A stretch of 64,000 bases of DNA, taken from assembly GCA_020073165.1 (NCBI GenBank), contig JAIQFP010000007.1:62001-126000 (forward strand), read 5' to 3'. The DNA comes from Terriglobia bacterium (GTDB taxonomy: Bacteria; Acidobacteriota; Terriglobia; Terriglobales; Acidobacteriaceae). The notes under the pieces were generated by a model that saw only the letters and a list, made by a program, of their open reading frames with translations, had not been told where the DNA came from and did not search any database. Numbering within the stretch: the stretch's first letter is position 1; every line of letters starts with the position of its first letter. Positions 27,425 to 34,533 of the stretch are shown piece by piece. The position numbers were made by a program, and so were the translations under genes.

Positions 27425-28981
27425 GTGTTGTCGCAGACTCTCTTTGTGACTGCCCTGATCCGATACGACGCTGCCCGCAAAGCCATCGCGTCCGCCTACC
27501 GTGTTGACGAGGCGAAGAAAATCCGCGACAAGGCGGAAGCAGTCAGAACTTACGCGAAATTGGCGGGCGATCTCGAAATGCAAAACATGGCTGCCGAGAT
27601 CAGAATTCGCGCCGAGCGACGTGCAGGTCAACTCCTGTCTGACATGGAGAAGAATCCCGGCACGAGGGGGGAGGGGCGACCAAGGAAGGACGGCACGAAA
27701 TTTACGCGGTCGAGCAGAACGACTGCCTACCCTCCGAAGCTAGAGGACATCGGCATCACGAAGGATCAATCTTCGAAATGGCAGCGGCTCGCGTTGCTTG
27801 TTGATGAAGGTACATTCGAAAAGGCGCTCGCCCAAGCGCGGGAGAAGAATGGCGAATTGACGAATGCGGCTCTGCTCCGCGAAATCAGAGAAATCGTTAC
27901 GCCAGTCGAAGTCTTGACGGAGCCCGATATCAATGTGGTCGCGTCAGAACTGATCCGCGACATTGAGTCGGTAAGCAGGAAGGAAAAACTGGAGACCGTA
28001 CTTCGACTCCGAAAACGGTTGAACCCCACAATCAGGAAAAAGCTCATCTTGGCATTGAAGAACTCGGCGGCGGACGTATCGGATTGCGAGGCGCAGCTTT
28101 CGAAGGATTTCAGGGATTTTCCGGTCAGCGGAAAAGCCTTCCAGCGTGTAATTCGAGAACGGATGGCCGAAGAGCCTGATCCTCTGCTGGCTGAAAAGCG
28201 TGCACTCGCAACTGATTTCAAGAATGCCAGTGTGCGAGAAATTTCCCTCGCCGACGCTAAAAACGTAATTGTCGCCCAAGAGTGGCTGGGCACGCTTGGC
28301 AGTCCCGAACACGCCTTTGGATTGTTTTTCGGCGACCATATAGCCGGAGTTGCTTGCTTTGGAAACACAGCGGGAACGAATGTCAGAGCATCGGTCTGTG
28401 GTTCCGAGCACGAAGACAAGGTGATTTCTCTCACGAGGGGCTGTTGCCTTCATTGGGCTCATCCTCATAGCGGGTCTTTTTTAGTCAGTTCAGCCTGTCG
28501 CGAAATGACGAAGAAAGGCTTCCATGTGATCGTTGCCTATGCTGATCCTGAAGCGGGCGAACGGGGAGTGATTCTGCGAGCTTGTAATTTCCTGTATTGC
28601 GGAACGACTAATCCGACTGAGAAGTTCCGCCGCCCAGACGGCAAGGTCTATGATGCACGAAACGTTCATCTCTTGACCCGTGATCGACGTTTTGGGATGC
28701 TGCGGTACAAGCGGAGCCGAGCAGAGCAGAAGAAAATCCTCATTGAAGAGGGCTGCGAGTTTTTCAAGGACACCGGGTGCAAGCATCGTTTTGTTGGGAT
28801 ATTTGGGGATCGGAGGATGAAGCGAATTCTCCGACGCGCCCTCAGGTGGGAAGTGCTGCCTTTTCCGAAGCCCGAAGCGCAACGAGCTATGGCTGCGGCG
28901 GCATCCGGAGGATCAGCGAGCATTGATCTTTCAGTGCCGCTCCAATCCACGGCAATTAGTCTTGCCGAACTGGATCACTAG
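27425..28981 (+). CDS. Phage-type protein with C-terminal Mom-like DNA-modification domain
   Basis: Two parts are visible in 518 residues. The N-terminal part (about 30-160) has RAERRAGQLLSDMEKNPG and DIGITKDQSSKWQRLALL, typical of a phage/plasmid helical domain. The C-terminal part (about 268-425) has ISLADAKNVIVAQEWLG, FGLFFGDHIAGVACFG, LTRGCCLHWA and AYADPEAGERGVILRACNFL with YCG after it. That series resembles Mom, the phage Mu GNAT-fold enzyme that makes a carbamoylmethyl adenine to resist restriction. The recognition is from memory of the family pattern. The start is uncertain (TTG 27425 or GTG 27446). It converges with the DUF3102-like gene, one base apart. Confidence 0.78.
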   Translation: MLSQTLFVTALIRYDAARKAIASAYRVDEAKKIRDKAEAVRTYAKLAGDLEMQNMAAEIRIRAERRAGQLLSDMEKNPGTRGEGRPRKDGTKFTRSSRTTAYPPKLEDIGITKDQSSKWQRLALLVDEGTFEKALAQAREKNGELTNAALLREIREIVTPVEVLTEPDINVVASELIRDIESVSRKEKLETVLRLRKRLNPTIRKKLILALKNSAADVSDCEAQLSKDFRDFPVSGKAFQRVIRERMAEEPDPLLAEKRALATDFKNASVREISLADAKNVIVAQEWLGTLGSPEHAFGLFFGDHIAGVACFGNTAGTNVRASVCGSEHEDKVISLTRGCCLHWAHPHSGSFLVSSACREMTKKGFHVIVAYADPEAGERGVILRACNFLYCGTTNPTEKFRRPDGKVYDARNVHLLTRDRRFGMLRYKRSRAEQKKILIEEGCEFFKDTGCKHRFVGIFGDRRMKRILRRALRWEVLPFPKPEAQRAMAAAASGGSASIDLSVPLQSTAISLAELDH

Positions 28982-28982
28982 A

Positions 28983-29609
28983 TCACTGGGGGAGAGGCTC
29001 AACTAGAAATCCCGCAGATACAGAATCCGCAACAGTTGTCTGCTTAACGGGCCGCAATACCACGAACCCTTCTTCGGTTTCCTTGCGATGTACCTCGAAT
29101 GAGGATGCCAGCAGATCGATAAAGCGATAGACACTCGCTGGTGTCCGCAGCACCTTGCGCAGTTTCGGTGCGAGCTTCGCCAAGATGTTTTGGATTTCCT
29201 GTTCACTCGGTTCGGTAATCTGCTCAGTGAGGCAATTCGAGTCGGATTGGAGGGACCGTTCATACTTGGCGACGAGCCGATCAGCCGTGGCTCTGGATAT
29301 GCGGTTCTGCTTTAGCCATCCGCTCCATTGCCCATTCCGGCCCGGACGGGCGAGAACCTGTTTCATCTCCGCGAGCTTCCTTCCCAGTTCGGCGCGGAGG
29401 GAGCGAAGGTTTTCTGTTTGGTTCTTGATCGTGCCTTTGTAATCGGTGTGCAACCGCCAAAGCTTCGTTATTTTCGCGCTCAGAACCGCTTCGTCCTGCG
29501 CCAGATGTTCTGGCTCTGGAGTCCGTGGTTCCGAGGGCTGTGCCGGAATCTCTGCTGCTGGGAATTCTGATACTGCGGGTGTCTGAATCTGCTCTGTTGT
29601 TTCTAACAT
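28983..29609 (-). CDS. DUF3102-like phage/plasmid protein
   Basis: A 208-residue protein. After a proline-rich, charged N-terminus (about 1-40) comes a helical block with LRSLRAELGRKLAEMKQVLA, then GRNGQWSGWLKQNRISRATA, the pattern I recall for DUF3102 and related mobile-element proteins, where the helix-turn-helix-like part could touch DNA. The C-terminal third has KLRKVLRTPASVYRFIDLLA. The role is unknown; it lies at the left side of the iteron region and might take part in replication or partition. Confidence 0.75.
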   Translation of the reverse strand: MLETTEQIQTPAVSEFPAAEIPAQPSEPRTPEPEHLAQDEAVLSAKITKLWRLHTDYKGTIKNQTENLRSLRAELGRKLAEMKQVLARPGRNGQWSGWLKQNRISRATADRLVAKYERSLQSDSNCLTEQITEPSEQEIQNILAKLAPKLRKVLRTPASVYRFIDLLASSFEVHRKETEEGFVVLRPVKQTTVADSVSAGFLVEPLPQ

Positions 29610-29880
29610 GTCGCCTCACACTACGAATTGATTTGCGGAGCAAATTGCACGCCCGTGAGCGCGAGTTGCTCTCATACAAACAATTTGAAATTGGGAAAAC
29701 GTGAGGACTGACGATGTGAATTGTTTTTGCAGATCGTTTGACGAAAACGTATCTAGGACCGCGCGGAGCCTCTGATCTGGTCGAACCCAAGAGTTGTAGC
29801 GGCGAGTTCCCTGTTACCCTCGTGCAGGTCGGCCTGCCATTTCGTTTGCGCTGTAAGGGCGATTCAGAAGCAGAGCAGCG

Positions 29881-29937
29881 GGTTTGGAGGACGCCCTGAG
29901 GTTTGGAGGACGTATCCGGGTTTGGAGGACGCTTCGA
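29881..29937 (+). repeat. Three 19-bp direct repeats (iterons)
   Basis: GGTTTGGAGGACG occurs at 29881-29893, 29900-29912 and 29919-29931, each start exactly 19 bases after the last; the remaining six bases of each unit vary. Two weaker copies (TTTGGGGACG at 30018; reversed at 30115) lie to the right. Regular near-two-turn spacing is typical of initiator-binding iterons in plasmids and phages. Confidence 0.8.
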
Positions 29938-30136
29938 AGGCGTACCGGAATTCGTACTCAGGGTCGTACCGCCGCTCTGTTTGCGTGCGCACCGCAAAGC
30001 CGTCATTGAACGTACATTTTGGGGACGATAAAGCACGCAGGCCAGTATCCGCTGACCCCGCCGTGTACGCGCACACGGAGGTTTCACCTAATCAACAGGC
30101 GCGGTTCACACCGTCGTCCCCAAACCTTCAAACTTT

Positions 30137-30164
30137 GGGGCGGCGGCTCTTCGCCGCCTGCCCC
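30137..30164. terminator. Strong GC hairpin downstream of the replication gene
   Basis: GGGGC-GGCGGC pairs with GCCGCC-GCCCC (one bulged T) around a 6-base loop. It lies 58 bases beyond the stop of the minus-strand replication gene. There is no T-run on that strand, so it may act as a factor-dependent terminator or as an origin structure. Confidence 0.45.
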
Positions 30165-30221
30165 GGTTCGGTGTGCGCGTAGGCCATGTCCCCACATTCC
30201 TCGGCACGCCGAAATTCAAAT

Positions 30222-31676
30222 TCATGTGTTGCCCGCTTTCTTCTTCTCCGGTTTAATACTTCCCGTCGCCTTGGTTTTGAATGGCTCAGGCAGTTCATAG
30301 TCCAAATCGTGCTGACCCCAATCCTCCCGGATCAGGATGGGCTGCCAATCCTGCGAGTCGTCATCAGGCTCTGCAAAGACGGGGACACCGTCGTCACACA
30401 CTTCCTCGACCCGGCTATCCGCGAAGGGATCAGGAATGGGCTCAGGGCATAACTCTTCGCGTGCGTACATCTCGTTCTCTTCGGCCACATCATCCGGGTC
30501 AGCGCCGGGGTCTTCAGTACAGACTTCGGCGTGCGCCCGAAGCTCAGAGCCGAGGCTAAAAAAGCCGTAGCAGTACGGGCACTGATGATCCTCTTTCAGG
30601 TGCTCAAGGCTTTTGCCCTTCTCGGTGAGAAGCTCAAATTGATCGAGGATGGACTTAGACCGAACATAGAACTCCCGGCAGCCGGATGTCTGCGAGACCC
30701 AGATCGCCAGTTCGATTTCGGCGCGACTCGCGCCGTGATCGAGCAGGGATTGGAAGTCGGCGCTCCAATACTCCTCCCACTTGGGCAAGATCATGATCTT
30801 CTCCCCCATGGACTGCCTTCCCCGCAGGAAGAACCAGAGATACGTTGCGCAGCAACGAGCCTCTGTGAATTCAGGGATGTCGTCCAGTTCAGGTTCAGGT
30901 TCGGGTTCGGAGACAGGATCAGGATTCAGGTCATCAGGGATGGAGTCAAACTCTTCATCCTTAAGTCCAGACATCCCCATGTCCCCACAAGGGGGGGGTG
31001 GGGGCGCAGCCCCCATGGGGTTGGGGATGAATTTCCGATTTTGAATTTCGACGAAGTCGCGGTCAAGCGCAGGAGATGTCGATGCAGTTGGCTGCGCAGC
31101 AGCATTTGCAACTGCATCTCTTGCGTGACTGTCGCCGCCGAACCCCTCGCTTCGCTCTAACCCCAACCCCGTGGGGGGAGACCCCCCACACCCCCCAGCA
31201 CGGGACTCAACTCCACCACTACTCTCACCACCACCCAACGGCGTACCGCTTGTAATAACATCTACAGTGCAGCCCACTTTCCGGGGTAAGGTCGGTACCC
31301 CATTTTCTGGGGTACGGTGAACCTTCTTTTTACCGGAGCCCACTTTCTGGGGTACCGTGGGTGCGGTGCCGATCTTGATCTCGTATTCGTTGGTGTCCCA
31401 GCACCCGGTTGCCGCTCGCGCACCGATCCCGACAATCCAGCCGTACTTCGTGAGCAGCGCCTTGGCTTCATCAACAACGTTGTGGCTGATTCCGGTGTCC
31501 TTGATGATGAATTTGTGAGCGAGGCAGAGGATGTTCTTCTTGGAATGTTCCTGCCATTCGGCACGCAGGTACATGAACGACCACAGGCAATACGCCGACC
31601 GGGAGGCACGCATGAGTGCCAACATAGCCGGACGGTCTTTGTAGTTGAGTTTCTTGAAGCCTGTGCTTTCTGCCAT
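30222..31676 (-). CDS. Phage-type replication initiator-like protein (lambda O/HTH type)
   Basis: A 484-residue protein in three parts. The N-terminal 105 residues (KDRPAMLALMRASRSAYCLW, then LAHKFIIKDTGISHNVVDEA) look like the winged-helix domain of phage replication proteins. Residues about 107-135 are a repetitive linker (VPQKVG, TPENGV, LPRKVG) encoded by DNA repeats. The C-terminal half is acidic and proline-rich, with a zinc finger CPYCYGFFSLGSELRAHAEV-C near residue 400. The start at 31676 lies one base after the stop of the helix-turn-helix gene; a longer frame from 31883 only overlaps that gene. By analogy with lambda O it may bind its own gene as the origin. A transcription regulator is the alternative. 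Confidence 0.72.
   Translation of the reverse strand: MAESTGFKKLNYKDRPAMLALMRASRSAYCLWSFMYLRAEWQEHSKKNILCLAHKFIIKDTGISHNVVDEAKALLTKYGWIVGIGARAATGCWDTNEYEIKIGTAPTVPQKVGSGKKKVHRTPENGVPTLPRKVGCTVDVITSGTPLGGGESSGGVESRAGGCGGSPPTGLGLERSEGFGGDSHARDAVANAAAQPTASTSPALDRDFVEIQNRKFIPNPMGAAPPPPPCGDMGMSGLKDEEFDSIPDDLNPDPVSEPEPEPELDDIPEFTEARCCATYLWFFLRGRQSMGEKIMILPKWEEYWSADFQSLLDHGASRAEIELAIWVSQTSGCREFYVRSKSILDQFELLTEKGKSLEHLKEDHQCPYCYGFFSLGSELRAHAEVCTEDPGADPDDVAEENEMYAREELCPEPIPDPFADSRVEEVCDDGVPVFAEPDDDSQDWQPILIREDWGQHDLDYELPEPFKTKATGSIKPEKKKAGNT
31273..31354. repeat. Three intragenic repeats within the replication-like gene
   Basis: The motif CCCACTTTCTGGGGTA or a close variant occurs at 31273-31288, 31299-31314 and 31339-31354. 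The middle copy sits in a dyad, GTACCCC-7-GGGGTAC. They fall exactly in the linker after the winged-helix domain, like the iterons inside phage lambda gene O. Confidence 0.75.
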
Positions 31677-31677
31677 A

Positions 31678-31956
31678 TCAACCTTCGTCCACGGTGTTGG
31701 AGACGAGGACGAGTCCGCCCCCGCCTTGACCGTTCTCAGTTCTTTCCTGCGTTTCCACGGTGCTAATTGAAAAGCGTTCCAGCCGATCAGCCAGCACGCC
31801 CGGATCAAAACGGATCGTGTCCGCCACGCGAATCGCCAGAAGCTCGCGATTGCGGACCCAGCGTTGCACCGTGGACTCGGCAACGCCGAGCAGGTCGGCG
31901 ACCTCTCTCACATTCAAGGGCACTATTCGTCCCCTTAGTTGTTCAATCATCGACAT
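31678..31956 (-). CDS. Helix-turn-helix (excisionase/MerR-type) DNA-binding protein
   Basis: A 92-residue protein with a single helix-turn-helix of the excisionase type: LNVREVADLLGVAESTVQRW followed by VRNRELLAIRVADTIRFDPG. The start at 31956 has GAGGT about eight bases upstream and is preferred to 32067. The C-terminal 35 residues are polar and glycine-rich. It is one base upstream of the replication-like gene and probably regulates or co-acts with it. A perfect palindrome at 32020-32032 is a candidate binding site. Confidence 0.82.
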   Translation of the reverse strand: MSMIEQLRGRIVPLNVREVADLLGVAESTVQRWVRNRELLAIRVADTIRFDPGVLADRLERFSISTVETQERTENGQGGGGLVLVSNTVDEG

Positions 31957-32262
31957 TGCTCTACCTCGCTTGGGCAGGAATGAACCTGTTCGACCGCATC
32001 TGCCCTCATAAACAGCAAAGTCGAAGTTCGACAACGCATTCACCGTGTTTTTAATTTCTTCGAACATACGAAAAGTCCCAGTAGAAACCGCAAAATCACT
32101 AGCGTGCAGCCCACCAACTCACATTCGAGAAGCAGCCGCCAAAGTAGTTCCGTCGCCCTCAAGCTCTCGCGTGGCGGTCTGGACGGCGCGATAGCTGAGG
32201 ACTCTGGCATTCGCGATCTCAATCGACGCTTGCGAGTGGAGCAGCAGTGGAGTTACTCCTAG
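31957..32262. other. Non-coding leader of the helix-turn-helix/replication genes
   Basis: I see no gene supported by a ribosome site in these 306 bases; a 60-codon minus-strand frame at 32040-32222 has arginine-rich shadow-like composition. The region contains the palindrome at 32020-32032. Confidence 0.4.
32020..32032. promoter_or_regulatory. Perfect 13-bp palindrome, candidate operator
   Basis: GTCGAAGTTCGAC is symmetrical around its central G and lies 64 bases upstream of the helix-turn-helix gene start on the minus strand. It is a plausible autoregulatory site; no footprint-type evidence is available. Confidence 0.4.
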
Positions 32263-32529
32263 CTAACCCAAACCCTTCACACTCTTGAAAACACGGTCAC
32301 GAGCAACATTCCAACTGTTGCAGATTTCGATGGTGATGGTTTTCACAGGGCGTCCGATGGGCTTGAACCGTTCGACGTAAACAGAGTTGCCGCCTTCGGA
32401 CTGCGTGGCGATCAGGGTAAGTTGTCCTTTAAGCCGCTCGACAAGAGCAGGCACTTTGACTTCGAGCAGATAGGGACGTTTGATATGCGTACAATCGTTG
32501 GGCCAGATAGCACACTCGCATTTATTCAT
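32263..32529 (-). CDS. Small hypothetical protein of the phage-like operon
   Basis: Unrecognised 88-residue protein. GGAGG lies 10 bases upstream of ATG 32529. The N-terminus MNKCECAIWPNDCTHIKRPY has several cysteines and a histidine, like a small metal site; the rest is a beta-rich segment (VYVERFKPIGRPVKTITIEI) with ICNSW. It is between the Acb2-like gene and the helix-turn-helix gene in the same orientation. Confidence 0.7.
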   Translation of the reverse strand: MNKCECAIWPNDCTHIKRPYLLEVKVPALVERLKGQLTLIATQSEGGNSVYVERFKPIGRPVKTITIEICNSWNVARDRVFKSVKGLG

Positions 32530-32657
32530 CCGTTTTATCCTCCAATTCGTAGGAATCTCGTGCCTCAGGAATTTGAGCCTCCTGAGCAGGCATGTTTAAT
32601 GCCGCAACCTCAATGCAGTCGCGAAATCTGCCCAGCTTCCATGGCAGCCGGGACGTG

Positions 32658-32909
32658 TTAGCCGTTTTGTCTTGCGATCTCCGCTGGTTGCTCGTGCTCA
32701 ACTTCTGACCGGAGCACTGCGAGATACAAAAACTGCTGCGACTCTTGGAGCTTGCGCAGGCAGATCATTTGCTCAGGGCATTCCGCAGTGTTGATGACGA
32801 TATTGCCCGCCAGCTTGTAGAAAGCAGTGCCAAATTGCTTCAGCAGATCGACCTGCTCTCCTCTGAGTGCATCGTGGATGAACATCGTTTTCAGTTCGGA
32901 TTTCAGCAT
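32658..32909 (-). CDS. Acb2/Tad1-like small protein (possible cyclic-nucleotide sponge)
   Basis: An 83-residue helical protein. The start at 32909 has GGAGG eight bases upstream. Phage Acb2 proteins (about 94 residues or fewer) bind cyclic oligonucleotides of CBASS, and Tad1 proteins bind gcADPR of Thoeris; both share a helical hairpin with the pattern F-x-x-H, E-Q, small residues, N-T-x-x-C-x-x-Q and L-R-K-x-x-E. Here MFIHDALRGEQVDLL leads to GNIVINTAECPEQMICLRKL, then QES, with the same order and spacing as I remember it. The assignment is from memory and the protein lacks the usual alanine-rich last helix, so it could be a plain helical hairpin. Its place, first gene of a phage-like operon, suits an anti-defence gene. 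Confidence 0.62.
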   Translation of the reverse strand: MLKSELKTMFIHDALRGEQVDLLKQFGTAFYKLAGNIVINTAECPEQMICLRKLQESQQFLYLAVLRSEVEHEQPAEIARQNG

Positions 32910-33252
32910 TCGTATCCTCCAGTGAAGTGCATGGATAACCCCCATTCGTGTATACCGGGGTGCTGTCCGATTCGGTTAGGACCGGAAATGGCACCAAGGT
33001 GGCGGCGGGCGCATAACAGCAAGCTCGCCGCGTTCTTTGAGAATGGCACCCGGAGCCTTCCTTCTCAGGCAGAAAGAAGACGAACAAAAAGCCGAGACAT
33101 CGAGTCCCAAGCGTAGCCGGAAGCCAAACCTATTCAGTTGTCGTACGGGTGCTTGTTCGGCGACTATGTGCCTACTTCAAGCTAATAAAATAAGAAGGTG
33201 GGCGGCGGATCGATCAAGAGTAGGTGCCCACTGCGCCTGCTCCCATTCCTGC

Positions 33253-33355
33253 GGTTACTACAATTTCTAGCCTAACATACTTTCCAATGCTGTCAAGATT
33301 CGCGCCAGAAAAATTGGATGAGTGCGGATGGGTCGCTTCGTAACCAGTAGTAACC
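33253..33355. repeat. 9-bp inverted repeat flanking a promoter
   Basis: GGTTACTAC at 33253-33261 and its reverse complement GTAGTAACC at 33347-33355 lie on either side of the minus-strand promoter candidate; a further GTAACC half-site is at 33340-33345. This is an arrangement expected for repressor operators in phage switch regions. Confidence 0.4.
33269..33296 (-). promoter_or_regulatory. Candidate promoter for the phage-like operon
   Basis: On the minus strand a perfect TTGACA (33296-33291) is followed after 16 bases by TAGGCT (33274-33269), a weak -10. It points to the operon starting at 32909 and would leave a leader of about 350 bases. The -35 is strong, the -10 poor, consistent with an activated promoter. 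Confidence 0.4.
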
Positions 33356-33443
33356 ACCGGAAAAGTTCCGCCGCAAAGCGCGGATATTCGGAGGTCGTGC
33401 ACGTCGCTGTGAGTCGTCCGACAAATACCAATCCGTAATTCGA

Positions 33444-33722
33444 ATGGATGTCATTGAAAACACTCTGAAAAAACCGCGAAAAATAGAGCTTAGAAATGGG
33501 ACGCGAAGGCGGGTGCGCACGGATGAAATTGAGCGTGCCGCTGCGGATCGCAAGCGCAGAGCGACATCACACGGCCCCGGCTGCTACTCGAACCGACTGA
33601 ATTTTGGAGGAATTTTGCCTTCAAGATCAGCAGGATGCCGAGAATGGATTGTTCGAGGAGCCTGTGACCCATCGTCTCAGCGACCGCGAATTGTCGCGTT
33701 CCGAAACGCCTTAGTACTTTGA
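33444..33722 (+). CDS. Possible small basic protein
   Basis: A 92-codon frame beginning MDVIENTLKKPRKIELRNGT. The first 40 residues are charged and plausible for a small regulator, but the rest has cysteine/arginine-rich, shadow-like composition and there is no ribosome site. It is the only plus-strand frame in this stretch that might be a divergent regulator opposite the phage-like operon. Confidence 0.25.
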   Translation: MDVIENTLKKPRKIELRNGTRRRVRTDEIERAAADRKRRATSHGPGCYSNRLNFGGILPSRSAGCREWIVRGACDPSSQRPRIVAFRNALVL

Positions 33723-34256
33723 GCACAGCAGGCGCTTCAAGAGGCAGTATTAGTAGTCATGCGGTTTCTGTGATTCTGGGGGCATCCACGAACTCACAGG
33801 AACTTCATACGACCTGCATGAGTCACCACCGCCCCACAAAGCGATGGTTGGCTCAGACCCCGAATTCTGGGCGCGGACGCCGAAGTTGTCTGCAAACGGA
33901 GAGACACGGAAGGAAGCAGGCTGCACGGTCCGCCGATGCTCCGGCTAACACCGTCAGCCGACCAACTGGAGGGTGGGCGCGAGCGCCCTTGGAATTGATG
34001 TGGAGGTAGTCATGCTTGAACTCAATCGAATCGCAGTCACATTGCAATGAGTCTGTTTCCGCTGAACTGTTCTCCGACCTACTTGCGCGGAAGCCATATC
34101 TAATCCAACGCCGAATCAACAGGGGCGATAGTGGGGTTGTAAAGAGCTCCACCTTACCGAATCTGCCCAGAGTCACCGCAGATCGCGACCGTCATCGGAT
34201 ATTTAATCCGCTGCATCCTTCGGGAACCCGCCTCTTTTGTGGTTTCAGCAACATCC
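33723..34256. other. Non-coding region left of the excisionase/integrase genes
   Basis: I see no supported gene. A short GC hairpin (GGGCGC-GA-GCGCCC, 33975-33988) is present. Frames on both strands lack ribosome sites. Confidence 0.35.
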
Positions 34257-34285
34257 TGTGCCCAGACTGTGCCCGACCTGTGCCC
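34257..34285 (+). repeat. Three TGTGCCC repeats phased at 11 bp
   Basis: TGTGCCC occurs at 34257-34263, 34268-34274 and 34279-34285. The 11-bp period puts all three on one face of the helix. They lie just upstream of the excisionase start, where integrase or excisionase arm sites are expected; reverse-complement copies lie at 35665 and 35676. Confidence 0.7.
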
Positions 34286-34311
34286 AACCTGATCTTGCGG
34301 GAGGGTGCATA

Positions 34312-34533
34312 ATGTCTGCTGGCAAGAAAGAGACGCAAGTTGTCGGCGTGCCCCGCCGCCTCTATAAGGTAAAGGAAGCTGCCTACTATCTCGGAATGAG
34401 CAAGTCAAAGGTGCGACAGCTTGCGTGGACTGGCAGTCTTCCTTTCGTGCAAGACGGCGAGAATACACTGATGCTGTTCGATGTGCGCGACCTTGATCGC
34501 TGGATTGATTCCAACAAGGAAGTCATGCAATGA
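34312..34533 (+). CDS. xis: Excisionase-like helix-turn-helix protein
   Basis: A 73-residue protein with a winged-helix excisionase motif: RRLYKVKEAAYYLGMSKSKV followed by RQLAWTGSLPFVQDG and an FDVRDLDRWID tail. The start at 34312 has GGGAGGG about six bases upstream and is preferred to 34237. Its stop overlaps the integrase start (ATGA at 34530). In integrative elements such a protein steers recombination toward excision or regulates the integrase gene. Confidence 0.87.
   Translation: MSAGKKETQVVGVPRRLYKVKEAAYYLGMSKSKVRQLAWTGSLPFVQDGENTLMLFDVRDLDRWIDSNKEVMQ

Larger units (their letters stand above)
29610..30221. other. Non-coding region with iterons, candidate replication origin
   Basis: No convincing gene lies in these 612 bases; frames on both strands lack ribosome sites and have shadow-like composition. 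The stretch holds three 19-bp direct repeats (29881-29937), two diverged copies of the same core (30018-30027 forward, 30115-30124 reversed) and a strong hairpin (30137-30164). It lies directly downstream of the replication-protein-like gene. Confidence 0.5.
32910..33443. other. Control region of the phage-like minus-strand operon
   Basis: No credible gene is visible in these 534 bases. It includes a minus-strand promoter candidate (33269-33296) and paired 9-bp sites at 33253 and 33347. Frames on both strands are arginine/serine-rich or lack ribosome sites. Confidence 0.4.

Noticed and set aside
29881-29937. CRISPR-like repeats
   Set aside because: Only three units of 19 bp with 6-bp variable parts; too short for spacers, and no cas genes. 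Iterons fit better.
29281-30087. A 268-codon minus-strand frame overlapping the DUF3102-like gene
   Set aside because: Arginine/serine-rich out-of-frame reading through the iterons; no ribosome site.
31677-31883. N-terminal extension of the replication-like protein
   Set aside because: It overlaps the helix-turn-helix gene out of frame; the ATG at 31676 follows that stop directly.
32040-32222. 60-codon minus-strand frame between small phage-like genes
   Set aside because: Weak composition, no ribosome site, overlaps the palindrome.
33853-34176. Minus-strand frame of 107 codons in the integrase control region
   Set aside because: No ribosome site, cysteine/arginine-rich composition, and overlap with repeats.
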